64,000 nt of DNA from Plasticicumulans acidivorans (GCF_003182095.1 NZ_QGTJ01000005.1:190897-254896); one strand, 5' to 3'; positions 1-10,783 are shown, counted from the first letter of the stretch. Program-made: numbers and translations. The notes: generated from the sequence alone by a model not told the origin.

Positions 1-95
<95 letters not shown>

Positions 96-96
<1 letters not shown>

Positions 97-407
97 TGGC
101 CAGTCAGCGCATTCGTATTCGCTTGAAAGCGTTTGATCATCGCTTGATTGACCAGTCCGCGCGCGAGATCGTTGAGACGGCGAAGCGCACCGGAGCCCAA
201 GTCCGCGGTCCCGTTCCGCTGCCGAGCAAGCACGAGGTGTTTACGGTTCTGGTTTCGCCGCATGTCAATAAGGATGCGCGCGATCAGTACGAGCTGCGTA
301 CTCATAAGCGTCTGATGGATATCGTCGATCCGACTGAGAAGACCGTCGATGCGCTGATGAAGCTTGATCTTGCTGCAGGTGTGGACGTTCAGATCAAACT
401 GAACTAG
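96..407 (+). CDS. rpsJ: 30S ribosomal protein S10
   Basis: This 103-residue protein has the usual S10 length and sequence (starts [19 protein letters not shown]; internal [20 protein letters not shown]). S10 sits in the 30S head and, as NusE, also takes part in transcription antitermination. The start ATG overlaps the tuf stop. There is therefore no room for an E. coli-type S10 leader directly in front of it. Confidence 0.98.
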
Positions 408-425
408 AATCCTGCGCCTTCTTGC

Positions 426-469
426 CGGGTGATGAGGGGGTTGCCACCTCCTCCTCTCACCCGTTTTCC
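426..469 (+). promoter_or_regulatory. Hairpin followed by T-tract between rpsJ and rplC
   Basis: CGGGTGA (426-432) pairs with TCACCCG (457-463), and GAGG (434-437) pairs with CCTC (453-456), leaving a bulged T at 433. The structure is followed by TTTT. It resembles an attenuator or partial terminator in the 82-base gap between rpsJ and rplC. A regulatory role, for example feedback by a ribosomal protein, is inferred from position only. Confidence 0.4.
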
Positions 470-489
470 TTCGTTTGGGAGTCAAACAA

Positions 490-1134
490 ATGGCAATTGG
501 AGTTATCGGTCGAAAGGCCGGTATGACCCGCGTCTTTACGGCGGAAGGGGTCTCGGTTCCTGTGACCGTTATCGAAATCGAGCCAAATCGTGTTACTCAG
601 CTGAGGACCGACGAGGTCGATGGCTATCGTGCATTGCAGGTGACGACGGGTGAGCGTCGCGCCTCGCGCGTCACAAAGGCAGAAGCCGGGCATTTTGCTA
701 AAGCCAGCGTCGAAGCGGGCCGTGGCCTGTGGGAGTTTCGGCTTGCCGACGGGGAAGGTGGCGACGTAACTGTTGGCTCCGAGCTCAAGGTCGACATGTT
801 TGCTGAAGGGCAGAAAGTCGATGTTACCGGTACCACAATCGGTAAGGGTTTTGCCGGTGGTATCAAGCGCCATAATTTTCATCATCAGCGCAATAGCCAC
901 GGTAACTCCGTTTCACATCGTGCTCCTGGCTCGATTGGTCAGAATCAGACTCCCGGGCGAGTGTTCAAAGGCAAGCGCATGGCAGGGCACATGGGTGCCG
1001 CCCGTCGCTGCACCCTCAATCTTGAGGTTGTGCGCGTCGATGTCGAGCGCAATTTGCTGTTGGTCAAAGGGGCTGTTCCCGGTTCGAAGGGTGGCGATCT
1101 GATCGTGCGCCCCTCGGTCAAGGCTCGCGGCTGA
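490..1134 (+). CDS. rplC: 50S ribosomal protein L3
   Basis: L3 is one of the first proteins to bind 23S rRNA during assembly and lies near the peptidyl-transferase centre. The 214-residue product starts [16 protein letters not shown] and contains the typical [12 protein letters not shown] and [20 protein letters not shown] stretches. ATG 490 is chosen over an in-frame TTG at 475 because GGGAG lies 8 bases before it and L3 proteins start at this point. Confidence 0.98.
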   Translation: MAIGVIGRKAGMTRVFTAEGVSVPVTVIEIEPNRVTQLRTDEVDGYRALQVTTGERRASRVTKAEAGHFAKASVEAGRGLWEFRLADGEGGDVTVGSELKVDMFAEGQKVDVTGTTIGKGFAGGIKRHNFHHQRNSHGNSVSHRAPGSIGQNQTPGRVFKGKRMAGHMGAARRCTLNLEVVRVDVERNLLLVKGAVPGSKGGDLIVRPSVKARG

Positions 1135-1144
1135 GGAGGCTGTC

Positions 1145-1765
1145 ATGGAACTCGTTGTCAAGACCTCTGCCGGGCAAGCTACCGGGGGGACCGTTGTGGT
1201 GGCCGACGAATCGTTCGGTCGCGAATTCAATGAAGCGCTCGTGCATCAGGTCGTCGTGGCCTATATGGCCGCGGGCAGATCTGGCACGCGTGCGCAGAAA
1301 ACTCGCCATGAAGTGTCGGGTGGCGGTATCAAGCCGTGGCGTCAGAAAGGCACTGGCCGAGCACGTTCCGGTTCAAGCAATAGCCCGATTTGGCGCAGTG
1401 GTGGCGTGGCGTTTGCTGCCAAGCCCAGAGACTACTCGCAGAAAGTTAACAAAAAGATGTATCGCGCTGCATTGCGCTCGATTTTTTCCGAGTTGGTGCG
1501 GCAGGATCGTCTAGTTGTAGTCGACGACCTGTCAGTGGCTGAGCCGAAGACCAAGTTGATCGATGCTCGTCTGAATGAGTTCGGGTCGCGCAATGTCTTG
1601 TTTGTGACTGAAGATCTGGATCTGAACTTGTACCTTGCGGCTCGGAATATCCATACCGCCGGTGTGAGTGATGTGAGTGGATTGAACCCGGTCAATTTGA
1701 TCGGGTTTGAAAAAGTTGTGATGACTGTTGGGGCCCTGAAGCGGGTTGAGGAGCGTTTGGCATGA
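1145..1765 (+). CDS. rplD: 50S ribosomal protein L4
   Basis: L4 binds 23S rRNA early and lines part of the exit tunnel; in E. coli it also represses its own operon. The 206-residue product contains the tunnel-loop signature [27 protein letters not shown] Shine-Dalgarno stands a few bases before the ATG. Its last four bases overlap the start of rplW (ATGA). Confidence 0.98.
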   Translation: MELVVKTSAGQATGGTVVVADESFGREFNEALVHQVVVAYMAAGRSGTRAQKTRHEVSGGGIKPWRQKGTGRARSGSSNSPIWRSGGVAFAAKPRDYSQKVNKKMYRAALRSIFSELVRQDRLVVVDDLSVAEPKTKLIDARLNEFGSRNVLFVTEDLDLNLYLAARNIHTAGVSDVSGLNPVNLIGFEKVVMTVGALKRVEERLA

Positions 1766-2061
1766 ATCAGGAGCGTCTGCTGAAGGTGCTGCTGGCGCCT
1801 CACGTGTCAGAGAAAAGTACCCGCGCTGCCGAGAGTGGCAATCAGGTTGTTTTTAAAGTTGCGGCCGATGCGACCAAGCCGGAAGTAAAGGGTGCGGTCG
1901 AGATGTTGTTCAACGTCAAGGTCAAATCCGTCGCTGTCTGCAACGTTAAGGGCAAACGCAAGCGGTTTGGTCAGATGCTTGGCCGCCGCTCCGACTGGAA
2001 AAAGGCTTATGTGTCGCTTGCAGATGGCCAGGAGATTGATCTCCTCGGTTCTGGCGAGTAA
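1762..2061 (+). CDS. rplW: 50S ribosomal protein L23
   Basis: L23 lies at the tunnel exit and is the docking site for trigger factor and SRP. The 99-residue product begins [20 protein letters not shown], and APHVSEKST is the family hallmark. It overlaps rplD by four bases, indicating coupled translation. Confidence 0.98.
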   Translation: MNQERLLKVLLAPHVSEKSTRAAESGNQVVFKVAADATKPEVKGAVEMLFNVKVKSVAVCNVKGKRKRFGQMLGRRSDWKKAYVSLADGQEIDLLGSGE

Positions 2062-2092
2062 CAGCCTCGGGACAGCAGAAGGTTAGCAAGCA

Positions 2093-2923
2093 ATGGCTAT
2101 CGTGAAGATGAAGCCGACCTCGGCTGGTCGGCGCTTTGTGGTCCGGGTTGTTACGCCGGATCTGCATAAAGGAGCGCCTTACGCTCCTCTGCTTGAAAAG
2201 CAGAAAAAGAACGGCGGGCGCAATAACGCCGGTCGTATCACGGTCCGTCATCAGGGTGGCGGGCATAAGCAGCACTATCGTGTTGTCGATTTTCGCCGGG
2301 ACAAGGACAACATTGCGGCTCGTGTCGAGCGTATTGAATACGACCCGAATCGTAGCGCACACATTGCTCTCGTGTTGTATGCCGATGGTGAGCGCCGCTA
2401 CATCATTGCCCCGCGAGGGCTTGTTGCTGGCGCGGTGATCGTTTCTGGAGCGGCTGCGCCGATTAAGGTCGGTAATGCTCTGCCGCTGCGCAATATCCCG
2501 GTCGGCTCAACAATTCACTGCATCGAAATGCGTCCTGGAAAGGGTGCTCAGCTGGCGCGAAGTGCCGGTGCTTCGGTGCAGCTGGTTGCGAGAGAAGGTT
2601 TGTACGCCACTCTGCGCTTGCGCTCGGGAGAAATGCGCAAAGTGCATCTGGATTGCAAAGCCACCATCGGCGAAGTGGGTAACCAAGACCACAGTCTTCG
2701 TTCTCTCGGTAAAGCTGGTGCCAAGCGTTGGATCGGGGTGCGGCCTACTGTGCGTGGTGTCGCGATGAACCCCGTCGACCATCCGCATGGTGGTGGTGAA
2801 GGACGCACTTCAGGCGGTCGCCATCCGGTTACTCCGTGGGGCGTGCCAACCAAGGGTTATAAGACGCGCACAAACAAGCGGACCGACGCCTTTATTGTTC
2901 GCCGTCGCAGCTCGAAGAAATAG
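2093..2923 (+). CDS. rplB: 50S ribosomal protein L2
   Basis: L2 is among the most conserved ribosomal proteins and is needed for subunit joining and peptidyl transfer. The product is 276 residues, with the RNA-binding C-terminal signature [20 protein letters not shown]. It begins 31 bases after rplW in the same operon. Confidence 0.98.
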   Translation: MAIVKMKPTSAGRRFVVRVVTPDLHKGAPYAPLLEKQKKNGGRNNAGRITVRHQGGGHKQHYRVVDFRRDKDNIAARVERIEYDPNRSAHIALVLYADGERRYIIAPRGLVAGAVIVSGAAAPIKVGNALPLRNIPVGSTIHCIEMRPGKGAQLARSAGASVQLVAREGLYATLRLRSGEMRKVHLDCKATIGEVGNQDHSLRSLGKAGAKRWIGVRPTVRGVAMNPVDHPHGGGEGRTSGGRHPVTPWGVPTKGYKTRTNKRTDAFIVRRRSSKK

Positions 2924-2938
2924 TAGAGGAATCGGACA

Positions 2939-3211
2939 GTGCCACGTTCAGTAAAGAAAGGGCCGTTCGTTGACCTTCATCTCGCGAAGAAGGTGGACGA
3001 GGCGCTTGCTGCAAATAGCAAAAAGCCAATCAAGACTTGGTCTCGCCGTTCAATGGTTTTGCCGAACATGATCGGTTTGACGATAGCTGTTCATAATGGG
3101 CGCCAGCATGTCCCTGTCCTCGTGACGGAAAACATGATTGGTCACAAACTGGGTGAGTTTGCCGCGACGCGTACGTATAAAGGGCACGCGGCAGACAAGA
3201 AGTCCAGGTAA
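2939..3211 (+). CDS. rpsS: 30S ribosomal protein S19
   Basis: S19 is in the 30S head next to S13. The 90-residue product begins [19 protein letters not shown] and contains [19 protein letters not shown]. The start is GTG, preceded by AGAGGA. Confidence 0.98.
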   Translation: MPRSVKKGPFVDLHLAKKVDEALAANSKKPIKTWSRRSMVLPNMIGLTIAVHNGRQHVPVLVTENMIGHKLGEFAATRTYKGHAADKKSR

Positions 3212-3222
3212 GGGGGCGGGTC

Positions 3223-3555
3223 ATGCAGGCATATGCAAAGCTTAAATATGCGCGGATCTCGCCGCAAAAGGCTCGTCTAGTCGCTGATCAAGTGCGCGGA
3301 ATGTCCGTCGGCCGTGCGCTGCAGTTGCTTTCATTCTCCAGTAAGAAAGCTGCTGAGCTGGTTAAGGGTGTGCTTGAGTCGGCGATAGCCAATGCCGAGC
3401 ATAACGAAGGCGCGGATGTCGACGAGCTGACAGTGTCCGCCATCTGTGTTGACGAAGGACCGCAGCTCAAACGCATGCATGCGCGTGCGAAAGGGCGTGG
3501 CAACCGTATTGTCAAGCGTACCAGTCACATCACTGTGACCGTGGCCGAGAAGTAA
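3223..3555 (+). CDS. rplV: 50S ribosomal protein L22
   Basis: L22 reaches into the peptide exit tunnel, where its loop contributes to macrolide response. The 110-residue product contains [16 protein letters not shown] and the C-terminal [18 protein letters not shown]. It starts 11 bases after rpsS. Confidence 0.98.
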   Translation: MQAYAKLKYARISPQKARLVADQVRGMSVGRALQLLSFSSKKAAELVKGVLESAIANAEHNEGADVDELTVSAICVDEGPQLKRMHARAKGRGNRIVKRTSHITVTVAEK

Positions 3556-3568
3556 GGAGCCTAGCGAT

Positions 3569-4243
3569 ATGGGGCACAAAGTCCATCCGACGGGTATCCG
3601 TCTCGGCATCGCAACTGATTGGACTGCAAAGTGGTACGCGGACAGCAAGAGTTTCGCAGACTTTCTTGAGCAGGACATGCAGGTTCGTGCGTTCCTGAAA
3701 AAGAAGCTCGCACATGCCTCCGTCAGTCGCATACAGATCTCCCGTCCTGCTCGAACCGCTCACATCACCATTCACACGGCGCGTCCTGGTGTTGTGATTG
3801 GTAAGAAGGGCGAAGACATTGAGGTTCTTCGTAAAGAGGTTTCTACGATGATGGGTGTGCCGGCGCACATCAATATCGAGGAAATCCGGAAGCCGGAGCT
3901 TGACGCGCAGTTGGTGGCGGAGGGTGTTGCTCAGCAGCTTGAGCGCCGCATCATGTTCCGTCGCGCGATGAAGAGGGCTGTAAGTAACGCTATGCGTTTG
4001 GGTGCGCAAGGTATTAAAATACACGTTTCCGGTCGTTTGAACGGTGCGGAGATTGCGCGCAGCGAATGGTATCGCGAAGGCCGTGTTCCCCTGCACACCT
4101 TGCGGGCCGATATTGACTATGGTGTTGCCGAGGCTGGCACGACCTACGGTGTTATCGGTATCAAGGTGTGGGTCTTCAAGGGTGAAGTCTTCGGTCTGGA
4201 TGGCAAAAGCGAGTCCAAGCCTGAGAAAGCATCTGCCAACTAA
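3569..4243 (+). CDS. rpsC: 30S ribosomal protein S3
   Basis: S3 forms part of the mRNA entry channel. The 224-residue product starts [18 protein letters not shown] and has the KH-domain [22 protein letters not shown] stands before the ATG. A strong intrinsic-terminator-like hairpin follows the gene (see 4268-4302), which is unusual in the middle of this operon. Confidence 0.98.
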   Translation: MGHKVHPTGIRLGIATDWTAKWYADSKSFADFLEQDMQVRAFLKKKLAHASVSRIQISRPARTAHITIHTARPGVVIGKKGEDIEVLRKEVSTMMGVPAHINIEEIRKPELDAQLVAEGVAQQLERRIMFRRAMKRAVSNAMRLGAQGIKIHVSGRLNGAEIARSEWYREGRVPLHTLRADIDYGVAEAGTTYGVIGIKVWVFKGEVFGLDGKSESKPEKASAN

Positions 4244-4267
4244 GATGTTTGAGCACCGCAACGCTCG

Positions 4268-4302
4268 GGAGCTCCGCGCAATTGGCGCGGAGTTCCTTTT
4301 TT
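4268..4302 (+). terminator. Intrinsic terminator-like hairpin inside the S10 operon (rpsC/rplP gap)
   Basis: GGAGCTCCGCGC (4268-4279) pairs with GCGCGGAGTTCC (4285-4296) over 12 base pairs, including one G-T pair, around a five-base loop. Six T residues follow at once (4297-4302). This is the textbook shape of a Rho-independent terminator. The downstream genes are essential and co-oriented, so it more likely attenuates than fully stops transcription. Confidence 0.75.
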
Positions 4303-4319
4303 GCTAGCAGGGGAAAATG

Positions 4320-4733
4320 ATGTTACAGCCGAAGAGAACAAAGTTCCGCAAAATGCGGAAGGGGCGCAATCGCGGCCTGGCAAATAGCGGAAACAAAGTA
4401 AGTTTCGGTGAGTTCGGACTGAAATGTGTCGGGCGTGCCCGAATCACCGCTCGCCAGATTGAAGCGGCGCGTCGTGCGATTAACCGCTATGTGCGGCGTG
4501 GTGGCAAAATTTGGATTCGTGTTTTTCCAGATGTTCCAATCACACGAAAGCCGCTTGAAGTCCGTATGGGTAGCGGTAAAGGTAGCGTGGAGTACTGGGT
4601 TGCCAAAGTGCAGCCGGGTAAGGTTTTGTACGAGATCGAGGGTGTTGCAGAGGCAACTGCACGTGAGGCTTTCCGTCTCGCCGCAGCCAAGCTCCCTGTT
4701 GCGACCACCTTTGTCAGTCGGACGGTGATGTGA
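4320..4733 (+). CDS. rplP: 50S ribosomal protein L16
   Basis: L16 helps to place tRNA in the A site. The 137-residue product begins [19 protein letters not shown]. The second of two adjacent ATG codons (4320) is chosen because L16 proteins begin MLQP. The TGA stop overlaps the ATG of rpmC. Confidence 0.98.
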   Translation: MLQPKRTKFRKMRKGRNRGLANSGNKVSFGEFGLKCVGRARITARQIEAARRAINRYVRRGGKIWIRVFPDVPITRKPLEVRMGSGKGSVEYWVAKVQPGKVLYEIEGVAEATAREAFRLAAAKLPVATTFVSRTVM

Positions 4734-4927
4734 TGAAGGCAAGTGAGCTTCGCGCCAAGAGCGTAGAGGAATTGAAGCAGGAACTGCTTGCTCTGTTGAA
4801 AGAGCAGTTCAATCTTCGCATGCAGCGCGCAACCGGTCAGCTGGGTAAGCCGCATCTGTTTCAGCAGGTGCGTCGAAATGTCGCACGGGTGAAGACTATT
4901 CTCGGCGAGAAAGCGGGTGCAGCATGA
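4733..4927 (+). CDS. rpmC: 50S ribosomal protein L29
   Basis: L29 is a small two-helix protein beside L23 at the tunnel exit. The 64-residue product begins [20 protein letters not shown]. Its ATG shares bases with the rplP stop (TGATG), and its own stop overlaps rpsQ by four bases. Confidence 0.97.
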   Translation: MKASELRAKSVEELKQELLALLKEQFNLRMQRATGQLGKPHLFQQVRRNVARVKTILGEKAGAA

Positions 4928-5187
4928 GTGACGAAGTCAAAATTTCACGTACTGTGACCGGGCGTGTGTCCAGCAATAAGATGGACAAAACGATCACGGT
5001 AGTTATTGAGCGCTTAGTTAAACATCCGGTGTACGGTAAGTACATCCGTCGCTCGACGAAACTTCACGCACATGATGCTCTGAACGAGTGTCGTGAGGGC
5101 GACATTGTGACTATCGAGCAGTGCCGGCCGCTCTCAAAGAGTAAGGCTTGGCGGCTTGTCCGCGTCGAAACTCAGTCGGCTGAATGA
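4924..5187 (+). CDS. rpsQ: 30S ribosomal protein S17
   Basis: S17 is a primary 16S rRNA binder with an OB fold. The 87-residue product contains [20 protein letters not shown] and [20 protein letters not shown], both typical of S17. It closes the S10 operon group. Confidence 0.97.
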   Translation: MSDEVKISRTVTGRVSSNKMDKTITVVIERLVKHPVYGKYIRRSTKLHAHDALNECREGDIVTIEQCRPLSKSKAWRLVRVETQSAE

Positions 5188-5228
5188 GTATTAGCCACTA
5201 ATTAACGTTTCGGATCGGAGTAAAAGCC

Positions 5229-5597
5229 ATGATTCAGATGCAAAGTAATTTGGAAGTCGCTGATAACAGCGGCGCACGCCGTCTGATGTGCATAAAGGTG
5301 CTCGGTGGCTCGCACCGCCGTTATGCTCAGATTGGGGACATTATCAAGGTTAGTGTCAAGGAAGCGATTCCTCGCGGAAAAGTTAAGAAAGGCGACGTTT
5401 ATAACGCCGTTGTTGTGAGAACACGAAAAGGCGTTCGTCGTTCGGATGGTTCGCTGATCCGTTTCGATGGGAACGCTGCTGTTTTGTTGAACAACAAACT
5501 TGAGCCGATTGGCACTCGCATTTTTGGACCGGTAACCCGCGAACTGCGTGGTGAGCGCTTTATGAAGATTATTTCATTAGCGCCGGAAGTGCTCTAA
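5229..5597 (+). CDS. rplN: 50S ribosomal protein L14
   Basis: L14 lies at the subunit interface. The 122-residue product starts [20 protein letters not shown] and ends with the typical [13 protein letters not shown]. It is the first gene of the spc group, 41 bases after rpsQ. Confidence 0.98.
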   Translation: MIQMQSNLEVADNSGARRLMCIKVLGGSHRRYAQIGDIIKVSVKEAIPRGKVKKGDVYNAVVVRTRKGVRRSDGSLIRFDGNAAVLLNNKLEPIGTRIFGPVTRELRGERFMKIISLAPEVL

Positions 5598-5620
5598 GCG
5601 AGTGAGCGGAGAAGGTCGCG

Positions 5621-5935
5621 ATGCAGAAGATTAAAAAAGGTGACGAAGTTATTGTCACTACGGGTAAAGACAAAGGGCGTACCGGCAAGGTGGTGCGGGT
5701 TGTTGAGGATCGCCTGTTTGTAGAAGGCGTGAATCTGGTCAAAAAGCACCAAAAGCCAAATCCGGCGCGGGGTCAGGCCGGTGGGATTGTTGAGCGCGAG
5801 GCGAGTATCCATGTCTCGAATGTTGCGCTGTTTAACCCGCTGACGAAGAAAGCTGACCGTGTCGGTATCCGTATGCTTGATGACGGACGTAAGGTCAGAT
5901 ATTTCAAGTCCAACAACGAAGTTGTGGACGTTTGA
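5621..5935 (+). CDS. rplX: 50S ribosomal protein L24
   Basis: L24 is an assembly-initiating protein with a KOW motif. The 104-residue product shows it as [20 protein letters not shown], followed by [21 protein letters not shown] precedes the ATG. Confidence 0.98.
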   Translation: MQKIKKGDEVIVTTGKDKGRTGKVVRVVEDRLFVEGVNLVKKHQKPNPARGQAGGIVEREASIHVSNVALFNPLTKKADRVGIRMLDDGRKVRYFKSNNEVVDV

Positions 5936-5945
5936 GGCAACCGAT

Positions 5946-6485
5946 ATGGCAAGACTGCAAGAGCATTATCGTGATGCCGTGGTTAAAAAGCTCCAAGAGC
6001 GTTTTAGCTACAAGTCCGTAATGGAAGTTCCGAAAATCGTCAAGATTACTCTCAATATGGGAGTCGGAGAGGCGGTTGGTGATAAAAAGGTGATGGAGCA
6101 TGCGCTTGCCGATATGACGGCGATTGCAGGCCAGAAACCTGTTGTCAACCTCGCTCGTAAATCGGTTGCTGGATTTAAAATCCGTGAAGGTTGGCCGATT
6201 GGCTGCAAAGTAACATTGCGCCGCGAGCGTATGTATGAGTTTCTTGATCGACTCATCAGTGTGGCCATGCCGCGTATCCGCGATTTCCGTGGAATCAATG
6301 GCCGTTCGTTTGATGGACGGGGAAACTTTAGCTTCGGTTTGCGTGAACAGATTATGTTCCCGGAAATCGACTATGACCGTGTCGACACTTTGCGTGGAAT
6401 GGATATCACCATTACGACTACGGCGCGTAGCGATGAGGAAGGCCGTGCCTTGCTCGAAGCGTTCAACTTCCCGTTCCGTAACTGA
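5946..6485 (+). CDS. rplE: 50S ribosomal protein L5
   Basis: L5 binds 5S rRNA and contacts the 30S head. The 179-residue product starts [20 protein letters not shown] and contains [23 protein letters not shown] 5946 is chosen because it lies 10 bases after rplX and matches family length; an upstream in-frame ATG at 5859 would lie inside rplX. Confidence 0.98.
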   Translation: MARLQEHYRDAVVKKLQERFSYKSVMEVPKIVKITLNMGVGEAVGDKKVMEHALADMTAIAGQKPVVNLARKSVAGFKIREGWPIGCKVTLRRERMYEFLDRLISVAMPRIRDFRGINGRSFDGRGNFSFGLREQIMFPEIDYDRVDTLRGMDITITTTARSDEEGRALLEAFNFPFRN

Positions 6486-6496
6486 GGACGTGATCG

Positions 6497-6802
6497 ATGG
6501 CGAAACTGTCGATGAAAAATCGCGAAGCTAAGCGTGCGCGTTTAGTTTCAAAATATGCTGCCAAGCGTATGGAGTTGAAGCGCGTTATCGTGAGCCCGGT
6601 ATCAACTGATGACGAGCGCAGAGAGGCGCAGGCTAAGTTGCAATCACAGCCTCGTGATGCAAGTCGTTGCCGGCTTCGTAATCGTTGTCGTGTAACGGGT
6701 CGTCCGCATGGCTTCTATCGAAAGTTTGGGCTGTGCCGTAATAAATTGCGTGAGGCTGCAATGCGTGGCGATATCCCTGGTCTGCGTAAGGCAAGCTGGT
6801 AA
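6497..6802 (+). CDS. rpsN: 30S ribosomal protein S14
   Basis: The 101-residue product is the long S14 type without zinc-binding cysteine pairs. It ends [20 protein letters not shown] followed by [18 protein letters not shown]. It lies 11 bases after rplE in the spc group. Confidence 0.97.
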   Translation: MAKLSMKNREAKRARLVSKYAAKRMELKRVIVSPVSTDDERREAQAKLQSQPRDASRCRLRNRCRVTGRPHGFYRKFGLCRNKLREAAMRGDIPGLRKASW

Positions 6803-6893
6803 AATCGCTGCTTTGATGTAACCCAGGTCTTAAGTTGAGGGGCACTACAGGTGTATTTTGAGCCCTAACACTGACCCACTGGAGTTTTTATTT

Positions 6894-7289
6894 ATGAGCA
6901 TGACTGATCCGATCGCGGATATGTTGACTCGAATCCGCAATGGCCAGACGGCTGGCAAGTCGTCGGTTTCTATGCCGTCTTCCAAGATTAAGATGGCTAT
7001 TGCCCGTGTGTTGCAAGACGAAGGCTATATTAATGACTTTAGCGTTTCGTCGGAAATGGGCAAACCAGAGCTAAATATTTCGTTGAAGTATTATCAGGGA
7101 CGCCCGGTTATCGAAACCATCAAGCGGGTGAGTCGTCCCGGTCTACGAATTTTTAGAGGTCGCGATGAACTGCCAAAAGTTCTTGGCGGTCTCGGTATTG
7201 CTATTGTTTCCACGTCGCATGGCATCATGACTGATCGTGCCGCGCGAGCTGCCGGTCACGGCGGCGAAGTGCTTTGCGTCGTTGCCTGA
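6894..7289 (+). CDS. rpsH: 30S ribosomal protein S8
   Basis: S8 binds the central domain of 16S rRNA; in E. coli it represses the spc operon. The 131-residue product starts [18 protein letters not shown] and ends with the family signature [23 protein letters not shown] 6894 has GGAG nine bases upstream and gives the standard length. An upstream in-frame start at 6858 would add 12 unrelated residues. Confidence 0.97.
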   Translation: MSMTDPIADMLTRIRNGQTAGKSSVSMPSSKIKMAIARVLQDEGYINDFSVSSEMGKPELNISLKYYQGRPVIETIKRVSRPGLRIFRGRDELPKVLGGLGIAIVSTSHGIMTDRAARAAGHGGEVLCVVA

Positions 7290-7304
7290 GCGGGGGGAAT
7301 AGGC

Positions 7305-7838
7305 ATGTCTCGCGTAGCGAAGAAGCCGGTTCCGGTTCCGGCAGGTGTTTCTATTGTATTGGAAGGCGGTAGCCTGTCGGTCAAGGGAACGAAAGGGGCG
7401 TTGTCGCTTAATCTGCACCCGACTGTGAGTGCTGTCTATGAGGACAACGAACTTAGAATGATTCCTGCCAGTGATGCTGCTGAGCATCGTGCCATGGCGG
7501 GTACCATGCGGGCTCTCGTAGCCAATATGGTGCTCGGTGTCAGCCAGGGATTTGAACGAAAATTACAACTTGTCGGCGTCGGGTACCGTGCACAAGTTCA
7601 AGGTGCTGCCTTGAACTTGACCTTGGGATTTTCGCATCCGGTCGTTTTCGCAGTTCCCACCGGCATTACCATTGAGACTCCTTCGCAGACTGAAGTGCTT
7701 GTGAAGGGGGTTGACAAGCAGCAGGTTGGACAGGTTGCTGCAAAAATTCGAGCATTCCGCCCGCCGGAACCTTACAAGGGTAAGGGTGTGCGCTACGCGG
7801 ACGAGACCGTCGTCCTCAAAGAGGCGAAGAAGAAGTAA
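7305..7838 (+). CDS. rplF: 50S ribosomal protein L6
   Basis: L6 lies near the factor-binding site. The 177-residue product begins [15 protein letters not shown] and has the C-terminal signature [26 protein letters not shown] ribosome site precedes the ATG. Confidence 0.98.
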   Translation: MSRVAKKPVPVPAGVSIVLEGGSLSVKGTKGALSLNLHPTVSAVYEDNELRMIPASDAAEHRAMAGTMRALVANMVLGVSQGFERKLQLVGVGYRAQVQGAALNLTLGFSHPVVFAVPTGITIETPSQTEVLVKGVDKQQVGQVAAKIRAFRPPEPYKGKGVRYADETVVLKEAKKK

Positions 7839-7848
7839 AGGGGCGGAA

Positions 7849-8202
7849 ATGGACAAGAAAGCTACACGTATTCGGCGCGGTTTGCGGGCTCGAATGAAGA
7901 TTCGTGAACTGGGTGTCGTGCGTTTGTGTGTGCACCGTACCCCACGTCACATTTATGCGCAGATCATCGCTCCAAACGGTTCTGAGGTTCTTGCCGCCGC
8001 TTCGACACTCGAAAAGGCACTGGTCGTTGACCTGAAGAGCACCGGGAACATCGATGCCGCCAAACTTGTTGGTAAGGCTATCGCTGAGAAGGCGAAGGCG
8101 ATCGGTGTGACTTCAGTGGCATTTGACCGATCCGGCTTTAAGTACCACGGACGTGTGCAGGCGCTTGCCGATGCGGCGCGTGAGAACGGCTTGCAGTTCT
8201 AA
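7849..8202 (+). CDS. rplR: 50S ribosomal protein L18
   Basis: L18 binds 5S rRNA with L5. The 117-residue product begins [18 protein letters not shown] and ends [20 protein letters not shown] plus NGLQF, the usual L18 C-terminus. ATG 7849, ten bases after rplF with AAAGGGG before it, is the supported start. Confidence 0.97.
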   Translation: MDKKATRIRRGLRARMKIRELGVVRLCVHRTPRHIYAQIIAPNGSEVLAAASTLEKALVVDLKSTGNIDAAKLVGKAIAEKAKAIGVTSVAFDRSGFKYHGRVQALADAARENGLQF

Positions 8203-8212
8203 AGGTTGAATA

Positions 8213-8722
8213 ATGGCTACGAATGTTGAAAGTTCGCAGAGCACCGATGGTCTGCATGAAAAGCTCATTGCTGTAAATCGTGTCGCTAAAGTTGTGAAAG
8301 GCGGCCGCCAGTTTGGCTTCACTGCATTGACTGTGGTGGGGGACGGACAGGGGCGCATTGGTTTTGGCTATGGGAAGGCCCGTGAAGTCCCTGTGGCGAT
8401 ACAGAAGGCGATGGAGAAAGCGCGTAAGAATATGAGCGCCATCGCACTTGCAGGTAGCACTCTTCAGCACCCGCTGAAAGGCGAGCATGGTGCTGCAAAT
8501 GTGTTTATGCAGCCAGCATCGGAAGGTACGGGAATTATCGCCGGTGGTGCTATGCGCGCGGTGTTTGAGGTCGTTGGCGTTAAGGATGTGCTCGCGAAAT
8601 GTGTAGGTTCGCGTAATCCTATTAATGTGGTACGCGCCACAATTAATGGCCTCAAAGGAATGACCTCTCCGGATTACATTGCAGCCAAGCGCGGCAAGAA
8701 AGTTGAAGATATTTTGGGGTAA
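8213..8722 (+). CDS. rpsE: 30S ribosomal protein S5
   Basis: S5 takes part in decoding accuracy. The 169-residue product contains [20 protein letters not shown] and [20 protein letters not shown], the family core. It is co-directional and tightly spaced with rplR and rpmD. Confidence 0.98.
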   Translation: MATNVESSQSTDGLHEKLIAVNRVAKVVKGGRQFGFTALTVVGDGQGRIGFGYGKAREVPVAIQKAMEKARKNMSAIALAGSTLQHPLKGEHGAANVFMQPASEGTGIIAGGAMRAVFEVVGVKDVLAKCVGSRNPINVVRATINGLKGMTSPDYIAAKRGKKVEDILG

Positions 8723-8725
8723 TCC

Positions 8726-8914
8726 ATGTCCGCAAATAAGCAAGTCAAAGTGACTCTTGTGAAGAGCACGGCAGGTCGCTTGGCAGCCCATAAAGCGTGC
8801 GTGCGTGGTCTTGGGTTGCGTCGGATGAATCATAGTGCACTTGTTGTCGATACCCCGGAAAACCGGGGCATGATGAACAAGGTTTCGTACCTGCTGAAAA
8901 TTGAAGAGGTATGA
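8726..8914 (+). CDS. rpmD: 50S ribosomal protein L30
   Basis: This short (62 residues) L30 protein contains [20 protein letters not shown] and [20 protein letters not shown]. It begins three bases after rpsE and ends just before rplO. Confidence 0.96.
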   Translation: MSANKQVKVTLVKSTAGRLAAHKACVRGLGLRRMNHSALVVDTPENRGMMNKVSYLLKIEEV

Positions 8915-8920
8915 ATGATT

Positions 8921-9361
8921 ATGCGCCTGAATAATATTAAGCCGGCAGAGGGTTCCCGTCCTGCTGGAAAGCGCGTTGGTCGTGGCATTGGTTCGGGGCT
9001 TGGCAAGACCGGCGGGCGTGGACATAAGGGCCAGCACTCGCGATCAGGTGGGTTCCATAAAGTGGGCTTTGAGGGCGGTCAGATGCCCTTGCAGCGTCGC
9101 TTGCCGAAAATAGGCTTCCGCTCCCTGAAGGCTGGGGAAACGGCAGAAGTACGGCTACACGAGCTGAATACGGTGACAGTTGCTGGGCAGGCTATCGACA
9201 TTCATGTCCTTAAGGCTGCGAATCTTATTCCCCAGCAAGCACGGTATGCCAAAGTTGTTTTGGCTGGTGTGATTAATTCCGCTGTGACTCTCAAGGGTAT
9301 TAGCGTCACCAAGGGTGCGCGTGTTGCCATTGAAGCCGCTGGCGGTAGCGTCGAAGAGTAA
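8921..9361 (+). CDS. rplO: 50S ribosomal protein L15
   Basis: L15 is a late assembly protein of the large subunit. The 146-residue product starts [20 protein letters not shown] and contains [23 protein letters not shown] 8921 is preferred to ATG 8915 because GAAGAGGT (8903-8910) is well spaced for it and L15 proteins begin at this residue. Confidence 0.97.
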   Translation: MRLNNIKPAEGSRPAGKRVGRGIGSGLGKTGGRGHKGQHSRSGGFHKVGFEGGQMPLQRRLPKIGFRSLKAGETAEVRLHELNTVTVAGQAIDIHVLKAANLIPQQARYAKVVLAGVINSAVTLKGISVTKGARVAIEAAGGSVEE

Positions 9362-9366
9362 GCTCT

Positions 9367-10692
9367 ATGTCAGCGCCGTTGCCCTCGATGGGGAAAATGA
9401 CCGAGCTCCGATCGCGGCTATTGTTCCTTCTCGGGGCTCTGGTGGTGTTTCGGATTGGAACGCATATTCCAGTTCCGGGGATAGACCCGCATGCAATGGC
9501 CCAGCTGTTTCAGCAACAAAAAGGCACCATCCTTGACATGTTTAACATGTTCTCGGGTGGTGCGTTGCAGCGGTTGTCAATTTTTGCACTCGGTGTAATG
9601 CCGTACATTTCTGCTTCAATCATTGTGCAGCTGTTGACTGTAATCCTGCCTTCTCTGGAGAGGTTGAAAAAGGAAGGTAACGCTGGACGCCGGAAAATTA
9701 CCCAATATACGCGCTATTTGACTGTTGTCTTGGCCGCTTTTCAGTCAGTTGGTGTTAGTGTTGCGTTGCAAGGTCAGTCAGCTGGGGGGATGGCTGTTGT
9801 CCCTCATCCTGGGGTGGGTTTTGTTGCAATTGCAGCAATTACGCTCGTGTGTGGCACGCTTTTCCTTATGTGGCTTGGTGAGCAGGTAACCGAGCGGGGC
9901 ATCGGTAATGGTATATCGATGCTTATTTTTGCTGGCATTGTCGCTGGTCTGCCGGCTGCTCTGGGTGGGACGTTGGAACTGGCACGTACAGGTGAATTGA
10001 GTACGCTACTTGTTATCGCGTTGTTTTTAGTTGCGCTTGGCGTTACTGCGTGCGTGATCTTCATTGAGCGAGGACAGCGGCGTATTACGGTGAATTATGC
10101 GAAACGCCAAGAAGGGCGTCGTGTTTACGCGGCACAGTCGAGCCATTTGCCTTTAAAGCTCAATATGTCTGGCGTTATTCCGCCAATTTTTGCATCTAGC
10201 TTAATTTTGTTTCCAACTACAATTGGATCATGGCTAGGATCCACTCCTGGAATGGGATGGATCCGTGACATCACATCGATGTTGGCGCCAGGGCGGCCAT
10301 TATATGTGGCGTTGTATGCCAGTCTTATTGTGTTCTTTTGCTTTTTTTATACTGCATTAGTTTTTAATTCTAAAGAAACCGCTGATCAGTTGAAGAAGTC
10401 TGGGGCGTTCATTCCCGGGATTCGTCCTGGAGCCAATACCGCAGCATACATTGATAAGGTGTTGACTCGATTGACTTTGGCTGGGGCTGTCTACATTACA
10501 ACGGTGTGTTTGTTGCCGGAGTTTCTAATACTATATTGGAAAGTCCCGTTCTATTTTGGCGGAACATCTCTGCTTATCATCGTTGTAGTCGTTATGGATT
10601 TTATGGCCCAAGTGCAGGCGCATCTGATGTCTCATCAGTATGAGAGTCTGATGAAAAAAGCCAATTTTCGGGCGGGTGGAGCATTGCGATAA
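9367..10692 (+). CDS. secY: Preprotein translocase subunit SecY
   Basis: SecY is the channel of the Sec translocon in the inner membrane. The 441-residue product has the usual ten hydrophobic segments and family stretches such as [35 protein letters not shown] and [20 protein letters not shown]. It is co-transcribed with the spc genes, five bases after rplO. No infA gene follows, as in gammaproteobacteria. Confidence 0.98.
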   Translation: MSAPLPSMGKMTELRSRLLFLLGALVVFRIGTHIPVPGIDPHAMAQLFQQQKGTILDMFNMFSGGALQRLSIFALGVMPYISASIIVQLLTVILPSLERLKKEGNAGRRKITQYTRYLTVVLAAFQSVGVSVALQGQSAGGMAVVPHPGVGFVAIAAITLVCGTLFLMWLGEQVTERGIGNGISMLIFAGIVAGLPAALGGTLELARTGELSTLLVIALFLVALGVTACVIFIERGQRRITVNYAKRQEGRRVYAAQSSHLPLKLNMSGVIPPIFASSLILFPTTIGSWLGSTPGMGWIRDITSMLAPGRPLYVALYASLIVFFCFFYTALVFNSKETADQLKKSGAFIPGIRPGANTAAYIDKVLTRLTLAGAVYITTVCLLPEFLILYWKVPFYFGGTSLLIIVVVVMDFMAQVQAHLMSHQYESLMKKANFRAGGALR

Positions 10693-10698
10693 TACGAT

Positions 10699-10733
10699 TG
10701 CACAATTTAAATGTCGTTGACTTCAATTGTGCA
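10699..10733. repeat. Inverted repeat in the secY-rpmJ gap
   Basis: TGCACAATT (10699-10707) is the exact reverse complement of AATTGTGCA (10725-10733), separated by 17 bases. No T-tract follows, so it is not a clear terminator. A related motif, TTGTGCAATTTGAATCGTTG, occurs after rpmJ (10901-10920). The function is unknown. Confidence 0.4.
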
Positions 10734-10783
10734 GTTGCCTTGTTTATATGTCGTGTGTATGGCACGGCATGGGAGAGCTTAAA

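Noticed and set aside
10693..10783. An infA gene between secY and rpmJ
   Set aside because: The 91-base gap is too short for the 72-codon gene and no such frame exists there.
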